This document shows, one piece after another, positions 47,069 to 59,745 of a DNA stretch of 64,000 nt. Position numbers and translations under genes: made by a program. The notes under the pieces are model-generated. The model was not told the origin of the DNA and ran no database searches. It saw only the letters and a list, made by a program, of their open reading frames with translations. Source of the stretch: Molanna angustata (lineage: Eukaryota > Arthropoda > Insecta > Trichoptera > Molannidae); assembly GCA_963576475.1 (NCBI GenBank), contig OY754979.1:30087578-30151577 (forward strand), read 5' to 3'. Within the stretch, counting starts at the first letter, position 1; every line of letters begins with the position of its first letter.

Positions 47069-47139
47069 GTAACAATTATTAGCTTCCCTAAAATAAAAAA
47101 AAATAATTTAGTAAAAAAATAATCCAAAATGATACTTAC

Positions 47140-47229
47140 AAGTGGTTCGCCAGATAACACTTCCAGTAGCGAGATAAGATTCAGCCCATCTCTCAGATCT
47201 TCAAACAGATCGTTCACATGACGGTTGGC
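47140..47229 (-). CDS. shot: Short stop exon: N-terminal part of the first calponin-homology domain
   Basis: This 30-codon exon is flanked by a pyrimidine-rich acceptor (ttttcttttctag) and the donor CTT/gtaagt, and is phase 0 at both ends. The translation starts [15 protein letters not shown] and ends [10 protein letters not shown]. This is the '[24 protein letters not shown]' block of spectraplakin CH1 domains. It joins in frame to the exon at 41453. In the family the preceding residues form helix A of CH1 (actinin-type signature 1, ending KWVNKHLKK). I searched the minus strand from 47230 to 64000 for that helix with synonymous codons and did not find it, so the exon probably lies beyond the right edge. 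A 35-bp satellite array ends only about 70 bp downstream of the donor. The identification rests on direct similarity to a strongly conserved domain. Confidence 0.94.
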
Positions 47230-47871
47230 CTAGAAAAGAAAAAACAAAAAGTAAGAAACCATTTATCAGACAGGGAAAGAATACTGCGAGAGACGATACA
47301 CAGAAGCGAAAATAATGACGATAAAATAAGTCGTAAAACGTGCAAATATTATTTTGTAATTATTTTTACTACGTGCACCATGCTTGAACAATACATTTGA
47401 AATTATAATTGAATTGAAACCTGTTTCCGTCTATTAGAAACCAACTCAATAAAATTATCGCCAATAAAACTCCTTACGATAAAGACAAGTGTTTTGAATA
47501 ATTATGTCGTATTACGATTTGTTCGTAATGAACGATTTAAATTATAAATAACAAGAAATACTCGTTCAACAGTTATTTTCTTATTTCATGCGATTTTTTT
47601 TATAAGAACTTAATTTTAAACATATATGTAAATTATTCAACTATATTTAGTTTTTCGTCGGACTATTCTACATAGATGGAACTCCGTAGCAAATTAGTTA
47701 AAATATGTTTATAAAAAATTCTAAATCAACTGCTATATTGTTAAGTGTTAATATAATAATTAGTACAACCGGCACAATATATTAATTGTAGTTCAACGAA
47801 AGATTTTAAAATAACCAAATTCGTTTACAAAATCGGCATCAGACTATAACGATACAATCTCCTTCATCCTT
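47230..47871. other. Intron upstream of the CH1 exon
   Basis: AT-rich; searched for the missing helix-A exon of CH1 and not found. Confidence 0.5.
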
Positions 47872-48125
47872 CATACCATCACGGCATATCCCACAATGTG
47901 GGGTAACCAGCGAAAGGTGTGCGGGTGTGCATTGTCTTATAAAAGGGAGCACAACATATCTGTCTATACCCACACACCAGTCTCGTCTCATCTAAAAAGG
48001 CACTATATTCAGAATGGGTGGTGAACCTCATTGCTGAACTATGTGAGATGTTATTGTCGCCTGTTGTATTTTCGATTACCCGGCTCTTACGGGACACTCG
48101 AAAACAATAAGAGTGGAAGCACTAT
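47872..48125 (-). mobile_element. SINE3, longest copy
   Basis: Reading minus: 'gagccgggtaatcgaaaat' near the 5' side, 'cacatagttcagcaatgagg', 'gagacgagactggtgtgtgg', 'cctttcgctggttaccccac', then 'gccgtgatggtatgaagg' as the 3' end with a short GAAGG-type tail. The 72-residue ORF inside is not conserved in other copies. Confidence 0.65.
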
Positions 48126-48282
48126 TCTAAGCCGATGCCTCACTGCGGAATATAAAAAATATTATATAAGCGATTCGTTACTTTGAACGAAATAAACCAT
48201 TTCTTATATTGAACGATATAAGCCATTACGTATTTAATATCATTTAATGATTCGGCGGATATTTTGTGGTAGTTAATATAAA

Positions 48283-48462
48283 CCATTTTTGAATTATTAA
48301 TTAGCTATAAACCACTTGTTTTTTGAGTCACTTCGCGACATGTTTCGGAAGCGCTGTCCTTCCATCGACCGGCGTGTCGATGGAAGGACAGCGCTTCCGA
48401 AACATGTCGCGAAGTGACTCAAAAAACAAGTGGTTTATAGCTAATTAATAATTCAAAAATGG
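48283..48462. repeat. Perfect 87-bp inverted repeat with 6-bp spacer
   Basis: Arms 48283-48369 and 48376-48462 are exact reverse complements by eye, with spacer cggcgt. The arms include 'cacttcgcgacatgtttcgg'. A 12-bp direct repeat, cattacgtattt, flanks a slightly larger segment (about 48224-48235 and 48463-48474). Confidence 0.92.
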
Positions 48463-48883
48463 CATTACGTATTTGCTTAACAATAACAATTTGATTTAAC
48501 TTACTAATATTGTAAATACACTAATAGGATACGCCTTTTAAAGTTTACTTAAGAAACTTTTCCACTGGAGAAAACTTGGATATAAATAAAATGTATGTTG
48601 AAATATTCATGAAGCAAAGGGCTTAACTAAGCAAATGACAACCAAAAAGAATCAAAGTTGTTCACAAAAATAGTGTACGTATATTTTTTTTTTAAATAAA
48701 TACATATTAAATGCAAGATTAATTGTTCTACAAAAATGTACCTACCTACACATAATTACAGGACTATATTTTCGCCTGATGAGTGCCTTTTTAATTTATT
48801 TTAAATCTACATTGAATTTAATTTGTAGTACCTATAATTATTGAGTTCAATAATCTAAACGCGGTCTCAATATTGGCCAAACC

Positions 48884-49186
48884 CAAAATTTGTCACATGG
48901 GTAGAATGAATGAGGAACGCCTGACGAAGAAAATATACAATGCGGATAGGATTGGATTGAGAGGCCGGGGCCGCCCAAAAAAGGGATGGCACGACCATGT
49001 GAACGATATTCTGAAAGAAGGAAATGTTAGAAGCGTGTACAATAGACGAACATGTATGAGACGATGCATGAATGTTGACGAGGCGATGAATGTGTGCCAG
49101 GATAGAAAGATATGGCGTTCGGTTCTCTCTGCCTACCCCGTAAGGGACATGGCGTGATGGTATGTATGTATGTATGCAAAATTTGT
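48884..49186 (+). mobile_element. Young LINE-A (RTE-like) insertion with 10-bp target-site duplication
   Basis: caaaatttgt at 48884-48893 and 49177-49186 flanks 283 bp. These encode 'HMGRMNEERLTKKIYNADRI' through 'LSAYPVRDMA' and end in a TATG tandem. It differs from the 20.8-kb copy by only a handful of bases over the shared segment, so both are recent. Only the last 90 or so codons are present. Confidence 0.9.
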
Positions 49187-51484
49187 AGATTTTTTTAAAA
49201 TTTAAGTACAAATCTGACAAAAATATAAAAATCCTTAGTATATATGTAGGTTTCCATGTTCACTTTCCTTTATAGTTAAAATCTACTTTGTAGGCCTTAT
49301 AGTTTTACAATAAATAAATAGGAAGGGTTTTATGAAATTTAAAAAAACTTAGTCAAACTGTTTATAGTTCCAAAAGGATCCAGAGAAAACATGTTCATAA
49401 TTTACTATTTGGCTTATTACAGGGCCTTAAGCAAAGTTTACATAAAATCAAAATAAAAGCGATAATACCGCCGATTGTTTAACGCAACAAAATCACAAAG
49501 TCAATAAAGAGTAATAAAAATAAACCGGTATATTTGAAGTTAGCGTGTCTCGAATACAAATGGGACGCGTGAAAGACAATAATCTTTATACCGTGCGAAC
49601 GATTCAAACGAGAAGTGTCCATAGACACGTCAGGGTAACTTTGAACCATTTCATAGGGAACCCGAGTAGGTCGTGGTTGTAAAAAAACATGTTAAACACA
49701 AGTTACTTAACCTCGAAATTGAATCTGCCTCCTATTTCCTGAATCGGTAACAACACCCGATAAAACGCGACAAAGATATAAAAGAACTAAGGACACAGAA
49801 ATGAAATTAAAGATTCATAAAACTTATAAGAATTGAACAAGTTCATCAAACCCCTCCCAACGCTACGTAGTGCGCTTCTTCGGAAGAGTAAAATGGACCC
49901 AAATCCTAATAGCTGGCGTCCCCTACGTAGACATGTTAAAAAAAAAAAAAAAACATTAAATATACAACCGATTTAGATTTCGCTAATTCGATATGCTTAA
50001 ACCATGGAGAGAGAGGTGGAATGATGCAGACCTGGTAATTAATAAACATACTATCCAAGACCAAGACGCCAAGACGCTGTAAATATCAAATGTGGAAATT
50101 GGGATTCTTCGGAATGTGACTATGGAACAAGCAGAAAAACCATCCAATAATGGTAGAGGAGTGCCCTGTACGGAGGTATGGAGGAGACTGGATAGAGCGA
50201 CTCCAGGCGCTGTGAAGTGGCTGGCCGAACGAGAACCAAGGAAAAACCAAAGCCGTACAAAAAGTAAAGTAATGATTTAGGCGAAACGGAGAATTCTTTC
50301 TAACAGCTGAGGATAGTTGGGGAGGGGGGGGGGGAGCGAGTTGGGGGCTGAAGTTGAAGGAGGTCAAGGCTCAATATGTGCTGTAAAGCAGAAGTGATTT
50401 TTTTTACGATTCTTGTTAGCTTTATTTCGTCCTACGACCTACCATCGTCGGAGTTTTGAAAATAAATACATATTAAATGCAAGATTGTTCTACAAAAATG
50501 TACACAAAATTACAGGACTATATTTTCGCCTGAGAAGGGCCTTTTCAATTAATTTTGAATCTTTATTGAATATAACTTGGAGTATAATTATTGAGTTCTA
50601 CAAAGCTAAACGCGATCTCAATCAGTAACCCAAATTTTGTTGATTTTATGCATTTTCAGTACATACCTGACAAAAAAAGAAAGAAAAGCTTAGTAAAGCA
50701 AAATAAAACTTAACCAAAAACTTCATGAACCGATATCTGATTTGAAATTCCATTAGCAGTGAAACCATTAGGTTTTAAAAGATTTATTATTAACAGCTAA
50801 GATACATACCTACTACACTCCGTGTAAAATATGAAACGAGAATTTAAGCTAAGGAGTTCATTAAAATCGAGGAGGTTATTAACTTTAGGTAAAAAAATTA
50901 AAATATTGCTGAAATTGGCCACAAGAATCGGCTAATATATTTGAATATAGCAGAAGAATTATCTATTATAATTATGAAAAAAAAAAAACAGGAACTGGTT
51001 TTGAAGACATTAAACTATGATAAATACTTGAATAAATCACAAAAACGAATTTTCTAAGCTTTGAAACTATCGAAGTCGTAAAGCCACTCCGTCACATAAA
51101 TCTTTTGAATTGCAAAAAGCAAAAATAAATGCTTTCAAAGTCAAGATCCAATCTCGGGTACATCGGGTATATTTTTAAGACTCCAGCAGAATATTTTGCA
51201 AAATAAATGAGTTAGTGGTGAGACATATTTAGATGAAAAGAAGCAAAAAATGAAAGAGGCAGCTGAGAGAGAAGGACCGAGGAATAACGATAAGCTCAAT
51301 AATTTAAATAAAAAACGTTGTAACTAATATGCAATTTAACTTATGTAAATACTCGTAGCTTTGTATTGACATTTTCATGGAAATTTGTAACAGAAATATA
51401 ATTGAGGAAATTATATAGGTATGAAAAAAAAACACGATAATGAGTGTCAAATTGTGAACTGTATGAGATTTCAAGGGTATCATA
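49187..51484. other. Intronic DNA with an old LINE tail
   Basis: 50040-50400 contains pieces resembling RTE-like 3' ends (near 50350: 'gaaggaggtcaaggctcaat') and a G-run. A 16-A run lies near 49938. No exon recognised. Confidence 0.4.
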
Positions 51485-51600
51485 CCAACTTTTAGACGTG
51501 CCAATCTAGAGGGACGCAGCAAATAACAGAATTTGAAGGAATAAGTTGCTTGAAGCCAAAGCTCGATATGGGCTGTAAGCCATCGAAGAAGAAGAAGGAC
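51485..51600 (+). mobile_element. RTE-like LINE tail with GAAGAA repeat
   Basis: 'gaagccaaagctcgatatgg' followed by 'gctgtaagccatcgaagaag' matches the 3' end of the LINE at 38.9 kb. Noncoding here. Confidence 0.55.
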
Positions 51601-54600
51601 TAATTGAAAAAGTAGTGTTAACTACCGACAAGAGGGTTGGCCAAATAGCGTGACTCTGGGTAATCCACGCAAACCGTAGTCAAACACGACCCACTGAACT
51701 AAACCGGTAAATATACATAAGTGGTATAGGAAACGGCGGATAAGACAAAAAGGTATTCAGCAAGCCCTTGACATTTCAGTATCACATACTGGAGCAAGTT
51801 TGTCTTGCGTGATGCCAAACTCCACACTCAAAGTACCTCCCAACCCACCGGTTGGCACCCAAAAAGATCTATTACGAACAACGTTGCGAAGTTTTGAAAC
51901 GGTACTTTTGACAAAGCGATCCAATGTTGGCCAGGGGTGACACCGAGAAAAACTCCACTAAAGTAAAGTTTTAAAATATATGTAACTGCTTAATGTTAAG
52001 GACCATCAAGTGTCTACTTTCAATCAATCACAAGAGGAATACTTCTGAGTAAGTAACACTATCCTTTTTTAATGTGGGGAATCAATTCGGCCCCTTCGCA
52101 CCAAATGCGTAAAAGCTCATGTAGCACTTTAGATTGGCATTTTCAGCACCGCGAGTCAAAAAGAAACAATCGACGAGCGAGAACATAATTTTTTTTGTGA
52201 AGGATCATAATCTTGAGATCTTTACTTATAGAGCATCAGAGAAATTATTAAGATCCCTGGATTTAATTCATTCGAATTTATGACGGAATTTTTAAAATGA
52301 CAAAAGTGATAATAACGCAGTGGTTTATAACGGAATACTCTGAATTTCGCTACGTTTGATCGGTATTGTGTTTAAGCTGGTTATGACGAGTTAAAAGGTA
52401 GGTAATTATAATCCGAAAACTTGTCATTATTCAATATATTATAAATATTTCATAACACTCTAGCCACTGATTAACTAAAAACCCAGGTTGTGGTTTATAA
52501 ATTGGACACCGTGAATATCGTCACGTACTCCAAAATATGAAATATAAATATGAAGTTGAATGTGATTACATGAAGTGCTTTTATTTAAAAATTATGCACC
52601 ATGAACACGGAATATGGACACTGTTTGCACCCCAAAGCAATCTAGTATGCAAATAAAAAAAAAAGTTGCAACTATAATATTATATCGTAAAACGAAAAGA
52701 AAGAAAAAAGTGATCGTTAAAAGAATAGCAATCACATTTTATGGTATCCTAAATAACTTTGATGTAGACAAAATTAAACTACCATAAACAAAAATATAAA
52801 CATTGATTCAAATGTTCGAAGTTGTAGTGGAACTTGGTGCGGTTCTGTTCACGATACATGTGAGGTGTAAGCACGCATCCCCACACCGGAAAACAATCAT
52901 GTCAAAATGATTGCTTTTTCAACAGCCTTCACACATAATGGCTCCGGATCATAAAAATCCGCTGAGCCAAACAAACAAACCGTCCTCCGCCGATCGCGAA
53001 AATTAACACATCCAAATATCTGAACACTGACGGAAGACGAAATACATATTAAATTAACATTATGAACGTCGTAAATAACGACGGAATTAATTTGAGGCCG
53101 AATCTTATTTGATGGACGAATATAAATCACAAATTCACAAATAAAACATTAAACAACTTTTCAATAGACGCCAACATTACACAGTACCTATGTGTGATGC
53201 GATGTGTGAACTGTTAAAGTATTACTGATGCCATTACTCAAAAATAAAACGATTGTAAATATGAAATATGGGATACCACAGGGATCATTCCTGGGGCCCA
53301 TTTTATTAATTATGGATATAAAAAAAATATGATATAATTAATTATGAATGTTTTGATTCTCATGATTATGCTGAGGATCGCCTAGTTTTAACAATGTATT
53401 GCTGAAACAAAGATAGCAAAAATAATGCATTTCCTTAGGGTGTCGTTTTACGATTAAATTGAATCCAAAAATCATAATTTATACGGGGATTCTCACCACG
53501 ACGGAAACACCTTTTAAAAATGGTACTTTTAATAGTAACAGAGAAGCATGCTAGGAAACTTATTGCTGCTAAAGTAGGGAGACAGCGCGATGGTATTCAG
53601 TCACCGTTCAATTAGTCATCCAAATAATGATATTGGCAATAACTGAATACATTTTCAATGAATTATTAACAGATTTCTCAATGAACAAATAAACATTATT
53701 CAGGTCAAAAACGAATCGAAGAATAATGACAAAGACAAACCGTCTCGGGGAACAAGATCTATCTATAAAATAGCGAAGAAAACTGTAAAGCCAACACCGA
53801 GCAATGGGAAAATTGAACAAATGATTAGTTCCGCTCCGGTCGTTACACATACACAGACAGCCACAGACAATGGAGTACATTTTCGATTTCTCTGTTTGCT
53901 TCTGTAATACAATGTCGAGGGAATGAAATACATATGAATTAATCACACACTCGGTGCGATCTGTTTCTGTTTCCTCGTCTCATTCAATCCAAAAAACCTT
54001 TAAACAGCTGTTCTGAACACTCGCTGTCCCATCAAGAACTTAGACACTATTTCTGTTTTAATTTTGGATAAACGGTAAACTTTTTTTCACCCAGTCCGAG
54101 CATTGATTGGTAAACGCCAGAAAACATGTTGCTGATTTGTGCAATATCGCGAAAGTCGCGAGACAAAGGGGTGTATTAGTTGACAAAGAAACGCCAAAAA
54201 TCGTCGGTTTTGATCATAACTTCATCATTTTTCAGACGACTCTTGCCTTTAGTTCGATTAATCTTCTCTCTCACTCTGTTCTTATGTCCAATTTTAACAC
54301 AGTATTTTTTTGTTCTGTATTTTGTGAATATTATTTAAACAAAAATTAATAATAATGTATTTAATATGAAAACGGAAAAACTGATGTCATGGTGGTTTCA
54401 GATAAGAATAACCAAATGAAATCATGATATTGGTTTGGATTAAAAATAGATTGAGAACGACTGACGTAAGATAATATCACTATGTGTGTGAGCAACATTA
54501 ATTTACAAAATAATTAAAGAATATGCACTTGAATAAAGCATCTCATTAAAACAAATATTACTGATATAAAATAGAAAGTGAGTGCTATATTTTTTTGAGA

Positions 54601-54654
54601 AACTATGAGTTATATGAAATAAGAAATAGAAAATATTATGGAAATGATCATATT
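51601..54654. other. Intronic DNA
   Basis: No exon or element could be assigned. Several 50-110 residue ORFs have no recognisable motif, and I regard them as chance. Confidence 0.45.
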
Positions 54655-54795
54655 ATACAAGATGGAAAGATGTGGTGTGGGCAGAATTTTGCTTAGTATC
54701 TGAGAAAGCCAACCGAGGACAGTGGAAGCGAAATACGCAGAAAACTCCACCATCATGTGGGACAATTGCTAATGTAAAGAAGAAGAGATAAGATT
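54655..54795 (+). mobile_element. RTE-like LINE 3' relic
   Basis: 'TRWKDVVWAEF' and 'ANRGQWKRNTQ' readings followed by 'gtaaagaagaagag' fit the C-terminal end and tail of an RTE-like LINE. Confidence 0.45.
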
Positions 54796-55499
54796 AAACA
54801 AGATGGATTCAACATAATAATATCAAAGTATTGCGAATACCATGGACTTCTTGAAGAATCATGTGCCCATAACAAATGAACTACAAAGGATCGCCTATAG
54901 AAAATCTGCCCACAGCCTATCCTTCAGTATTTGGACATATTGCCAAAATAGCTCCGATAATCTCCAGAAGCTCGTCGTTATGGCAAGTGTGGAGGGTAAA
55001 TCCAGAAATCTTTCACCGACCATATGGAGCGATCTTATTCGTCCTTACCTTAGATCGACCTTAGTCCGCTAAAGGATCTTGGATCACCGAAGCCCTACGA
55101 TAAGTTCAACAAAGATGTAGATCATTCAGCGAATGATTTGATTGTAACAATAATGAGGTCAAGGAAGAATACATTAAAATATTAAAAATTGATAGCAATC
55201 TTGTCAATGAGTTTACAGCGTGGCATCTTTTGTAGATTAGTAAAAGTGTTTATTGAGTACTGTGATAGTATTTTATCATTGAATACGCAAATATTGCGAC
55301 CGATAACTTTTTTATTTGCGTTAAATAAAGAAAATGTACATAAATATAACGTGTTTAAAAATACTGAATAAGTCATCATCCGAGTGGCAAAGAGGATATC
55401 TGGCGTGAAGTGCCAATTTTTAGCCTAAGTGCCAAAGGCGGGGCTACGACAACAGTTTGATAAATATTATTGTAAACAATTAGTTGATATAAAAATACA

Positions 55500-55735
55500 T
55501 TGACTTCGATGGTAAGGGCAAATTCAGCGAATGGAGCAAGGCCGAACCCCAAAGAAGATTGTCGACACACGATCCTAGGGGAGACCCAAGCTGAGGTGGA
55601 TGGACGGGATACAGGAGGATTTAAAGAGGATTGGCGTAGCAAACTGGAAAGCGCAAGAGATGGACCGGTCTAAATGGCGAAAAATTCTGGAGGAGTGGGC
55701 ACAGTGGGCTGTAGAGCAAATGATAATGATTTTCA
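55500..55735 (+). mobile_element. LINE 3' fragment of a further RTE-like subfamily
   Basis: The open frame reads 'LRWMDGIQEDLKRIGVANWK' and 'DRSKWRKILEEWAQWAVEQM'. This is the W/R-rich C-terminal block seen at the ends of RTE-like ORFs. Confidence 0.55.
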
Positions 55736-57600
55736 GTAAAATAACACAGCAAAAGTGTATTGATAACAGCAACACTATGTCATAAAACATATTCTTCAAT
55801 AAAGTTTATTGATTTTCCATTGCATTCGGGTATTTCTTTCTAAACTCGACATTATCAAACACGAATTTACAATGTCTTACCGTGAAAAAACTCCAATAAA
55901 AATATGAGGACGTTTTGTGATCTAAAAAAGGACCTCTATATACGAACACTTAAGCCAATGTTTGACATTGCATTAAGCCTGCCATGAACTCCAAACCAAC
56001 ATTGAATCACAATAAAATATTAGTCTACAACATTTAAATATTTACATTTTTATGTATATGTAAATAAGATTAGATAGAATGACATTCACGATAAAAATGA
56101 AGTCACCGGTATAAAAAAAAACTATATAAATAAATGAAAAGTTTATTTTTAAGGTAAAAAAATTGACATGCCGATGATATAAAATCTATTCTTGGTATGA
56201 GATAACAATTCCAAAAATAAAACATCTCAACAGTGTGTAGTAAAAAATACCTAAAACCAGAGAAAAAAGGGGCGAACGATATGAATAATACGAAATATCA
56301 CAATCATAAAAATTGTAACAAAATATTTTATAAAAAATCAAGAAGCACTAAACGCTAATGTAAAATATTATATGCTGATGTAAAATTAACAAACTGTAAT
56401 AATTTACTTACACCTGCAACTGAAACGGGTTTTTTTATTGGAAATTTAAATACATTTGATATTCTTAACGTCATCAACACTTGCGCAATCGGTTTGAACC
56501 ATGGAAGGGTATTTGTCAAAAGCCAAGCCATCAAGATGTCCACAGCATACTTATTTTGTATAAAAGATACATGTTGAGGGAAATATTTTAATGTGTTTAA
56601 ACTAGACAAGACACGATACAGTTACACATAAACCTGTAGGAATTATCAATTTAGAATACCTTGTTAATCTCTGAGTCGCCTTGAAGTGATTTCCGTTGGA
56701 CCAATACTCCAGACGAAGATATTTTCCACTAAAAAAATTAACATCTCTCTTTATATGTCAGAGAAAAAAAAACATCACTAACTGGAAGATTACATATAAA
56801 CGTCCAATAAAACTGATGGGCCACAAATATTTTGATTATGAAACAAACGCAAAAATCCAAAGAAAAGAAAATACGGAAAATATGATTTACACGATGAAAT
56901 TTAGAGAAGCGAACGAAATAAGAATAAAACACACACTTTGTTTTTAGTAAAATCACAGATAAAAAAGAAATATGAATGAGAGTTAATATAGAGATGACAT
57001 GATACAAAAATAGTCTGAGAATTGAAAGGATGTTAGTTAAAAAGTGTAAAGATCCTACGACAGAAGGAAATGAAAAACGATAGAAAACAAAAATATCCAT
57101 GGTTTGACGATAACGAAATGTTGATGATGCTGAATACAATGATGAAATGATTTCAATGATCAAAATAGTCGAAAAGCCATGTAAAATTTAAAACTAATAA
57201 TGTAACACTGTAGACACTACAAAAAAAAAACAATTGTTCTAAAAATCTAGTAAAATCAACAAAAAACAATAAAAACACACTGCAACGATATAAACAAGAT
57301 GGCATCTTAACAATATAAAAGTATTTACACATATAAAGCAAAGTGCTGCAATATAAACAGTGATCATAACATTAAAATTAAACTTATAGTAAAAGTTACA
57401 AAACATAGACTATTTGAAGATAATAATAAACTTCTTAGACAATAGGGTTGGAACAAAAGGAATAGGGTCTCAACAACAACTGATCAAAGGTCAAAGCTAA
57501 ATATAGAAAGGAATAAACATCGACTATACAAATACAACATATATTCTATTCTAGACATACGTTTGTGACTATCGTGCCAAGGGATGGCTTTGTGACTTAC
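55736..57600. other. AT-rich intronic DNA
   Basis: The minus-strand ORF 56609-56355 has a donor-like gtaagt after it but unconvincing composition; I do not call it. Nothing else is recognised. Confidence 0.4.
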
Positions 57601-57666
57601 TGTGGGTGGACAGCAGGAGACGCTGTTGACGACCTCGCACACGTGAAGTCTTGTGTAGGTCTGCAT
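57601..57666 (-). CDS. Candidate short first coding exon upstream of the CH1 exons
   Basis: This is a 22-codon open segment, MQTYTRLHVCEVVNSVSCCP plus two residues, ending at the consensus donor ACA/gtaagt in phase 0. An in-frame TAA lies 10 codons upstream of the ATG. The roughly 100-bp block is clearly GC-richer than the AT-rich flanks, with C/G-ending codons. It is Cys-rich and I recognise no domain. The strand and phase allow splicing to the CH1 exon at 47229, so an isoform-specific N-terminus of shot is plausible, but without helix A of CH1 between them the domain would be incomplete. It could equally be a nested gene or chance. Confidence 0.35.
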
Positions 57667-59604
57667 TTCCAGGCGGCCAAACACCAATACAAGTTATATT
57701 TACAAGGCATATTTTCGATAGCAAAAACACCGGACAAAATTTGACAGAAACCTTTGTAAATTATAATCGAAAAAAGAAAAAAACATTTGATGAAATCAAG
57801 ATCAATTTATTATTAATTTAAAGTAAATAATAATGATGATTCTGGATCATTGCAAGTTTTGAGTCCTTTAGAGAAAGTACTCATGTTTTGAACACTGCGA
57901 AAATCTGAAGGCAACCAAGTTAATAATAAAGTAAAATGGAATTCATTGAATTATTTTTGATTTGATGATCCAAGTTTGATTTAATCATAAATCATTGTAA
58001 GTTTAGATCTTTTAGCATTCGAAGTCGACGGTTAGTCGAATTCGAAAATGATAAATATAACAATCACGATAAATAATTGTAGAAAAATTATATGTCCACT
58101 CAATTCAAACATAAAAATTCTTTTTGAACTGCAAAATGGAAAAAAAACAACGCCTTGCAAACAGCAAATGCCCAAATATAGTCTTTCTTCGTATATGAAT
58201 CGAAATATAGGGTTGTTTAAAAATATGTTTTTTTCTCTAAATTAAATCTGCCAAATCAAATCCGGTGTAATTATAGTATCAAAAAAATAGTTCGTCAAAA
58301 ATAAATATCAGATAACCACGAAATATACAGAAAACAGTAAAGAATCGTCTGATATTTTTATCGACGACTAAAAAGCGCCAAAAAATGAAATTATATTTTA
58401 AAATATCACCAATATATATCGCGTAAAAAAAACGATATCAACTTTTCTTGGAATTCTTACATTTATATCAAATATATAGCAAACATCGAAACTTGTTTAT
58501 ATGTAAATAGGAATACCTCAATGTAGTAAAACCGGTCTATTGATGTTTTAAATTTTTTTATAAAATTTTATACATAATTAATCTGCTGTATTAAATAAGA
58601 TAGAAAATATAACAATTAACTAAATATACTTAACTACAATATGATACGAGATCACAGTCAAACTGCAGCTGTATTATTAAACAGCTATTTACCGGTGACA
58701 CACTCAAGAGAAAAAAATATTAAAATGAAAGTACTAGAATTCGTGATCCGTAAAGAATTAAATAGTGTAAGTATATCTTATAAAAAAATCACGATTTTCA
58801 CAGTATCTGAATGACAAATCAGATAACGTTAAACAATTTACGAACAATTACATATAAGCTAACCCATAAAGGTACACGTACAACGGCTGAAATTGTTTAG
58901 TCATTTAAATGGTATTCTAAGCGAATTATTTTTTTAAAGGTTTAAAAGCTAAAGAAAACCTTCGACAATTCCAATATGATTAGAAGAATTCATGAGAAAT
59001 TATAAACTTACATAAAACCTACATAAATTATCAATCTACAAATATTTATTAGATACTATCTTTCATGTAGTCTTTCGATTATTTATTTTGTTATCGTGTA
59101 TCGAAATTCAAATCTATTTCTTAGAATTCATTCGGACTGTTTATACTACTCCATACCCATTTTCAAGTAAATTCTTACATTTTCTTCCATTTTTGTCAAT
59201 AATTAAATACAACGATACTTTTTTTTATTTTATACCATAATAGTTCATATTATACTAACTCTCTATAATTTGGCATTGCATGGCGACATTAACCAATAAC
59301 CAGGAAATCGTTTTAATATGTACAATGTACATCTCTCGTCAGTTGGGAATCCAACCCATGATAACTCATCATTGCTATCAAATTTAGTCATTTTGGGAAA
59401 AAAACATTGTGACATATATATTGACAGACAAATAATTGTATCTGCAATGCCCCACTAGGGAATAAACCTGTGCCGAGGCTAATTTATCTATGATAGTTAT
59501 ATAGATTCAAAATACTTATGTGAATCCAAAATGATCAAAAGCTAAGCTGAACTGACATATCGATTTATAAAGATTGATACATGTTTACTTCGCTGTTGTA
59601 TAGA
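57667..59604. other. Very AT-rich intronic DNA
   Basis: No exon, repeat or transposon recognised. Confidence 0.5.
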
Positions 59605-59745
59605 CATTATTTTATTTTATTTTATTTTATTTTATTGGGGATATACACAGATGAACAGGTTACATTCATTAAAATATATACTTATGCAAGTGTTACAATC
59701 TATAGCTAGGCCTGCCATCCAATTTTGTATATCCACTGTTATTTA
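59605..59745 (-). mobile_element. LINE 3' UTR with TAAAA tandem tail
   Basis: On the minus strand, 'gtaacctgttcatctgtgta' and 'tatccccaataaaataaaat' form a typical lepidopteran LINE 3' end; the (TTTTA)n tract at 59609-59634 is its tail. Confidence 0.6.

Larger units (their letters stand above)
41454..47139 (-). other. shot: Intron splitting the CH1 domain of short stop, packed with repeats
   Basis: This 5.7-kb intron separates the two halves of CH1 and is bounded by canonical gt..ag signals on the minus strand. It holds, from low to high coordinates, a near-palindrome, a nested LINE, a SINE3 fragment, a triplicated interspersed repeat, a mariner copy, a SINE1 fragment and a 35-bp satellite. 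The spans 43041-43384 and 45332-46000 show nothing recognisable beyond a pair of 'tcaatctgaac' repeats near 45580 and 45627. Confidence 0.85.

Noticed and set aside
56355..56609. Minus-strand ORF of 84 residues followed by a gtaagt
   Set aside because: AT-rich composition, no acceptor or domain; the donor-like string is common by chance.
56738..57163. Minus-strand ORF of 141 residues rich in Phe/Ile/Ser
   Set aside because: Typical chance ORF of AT-rich DNA; no membrane-protein pattern or similarity that I recognise.
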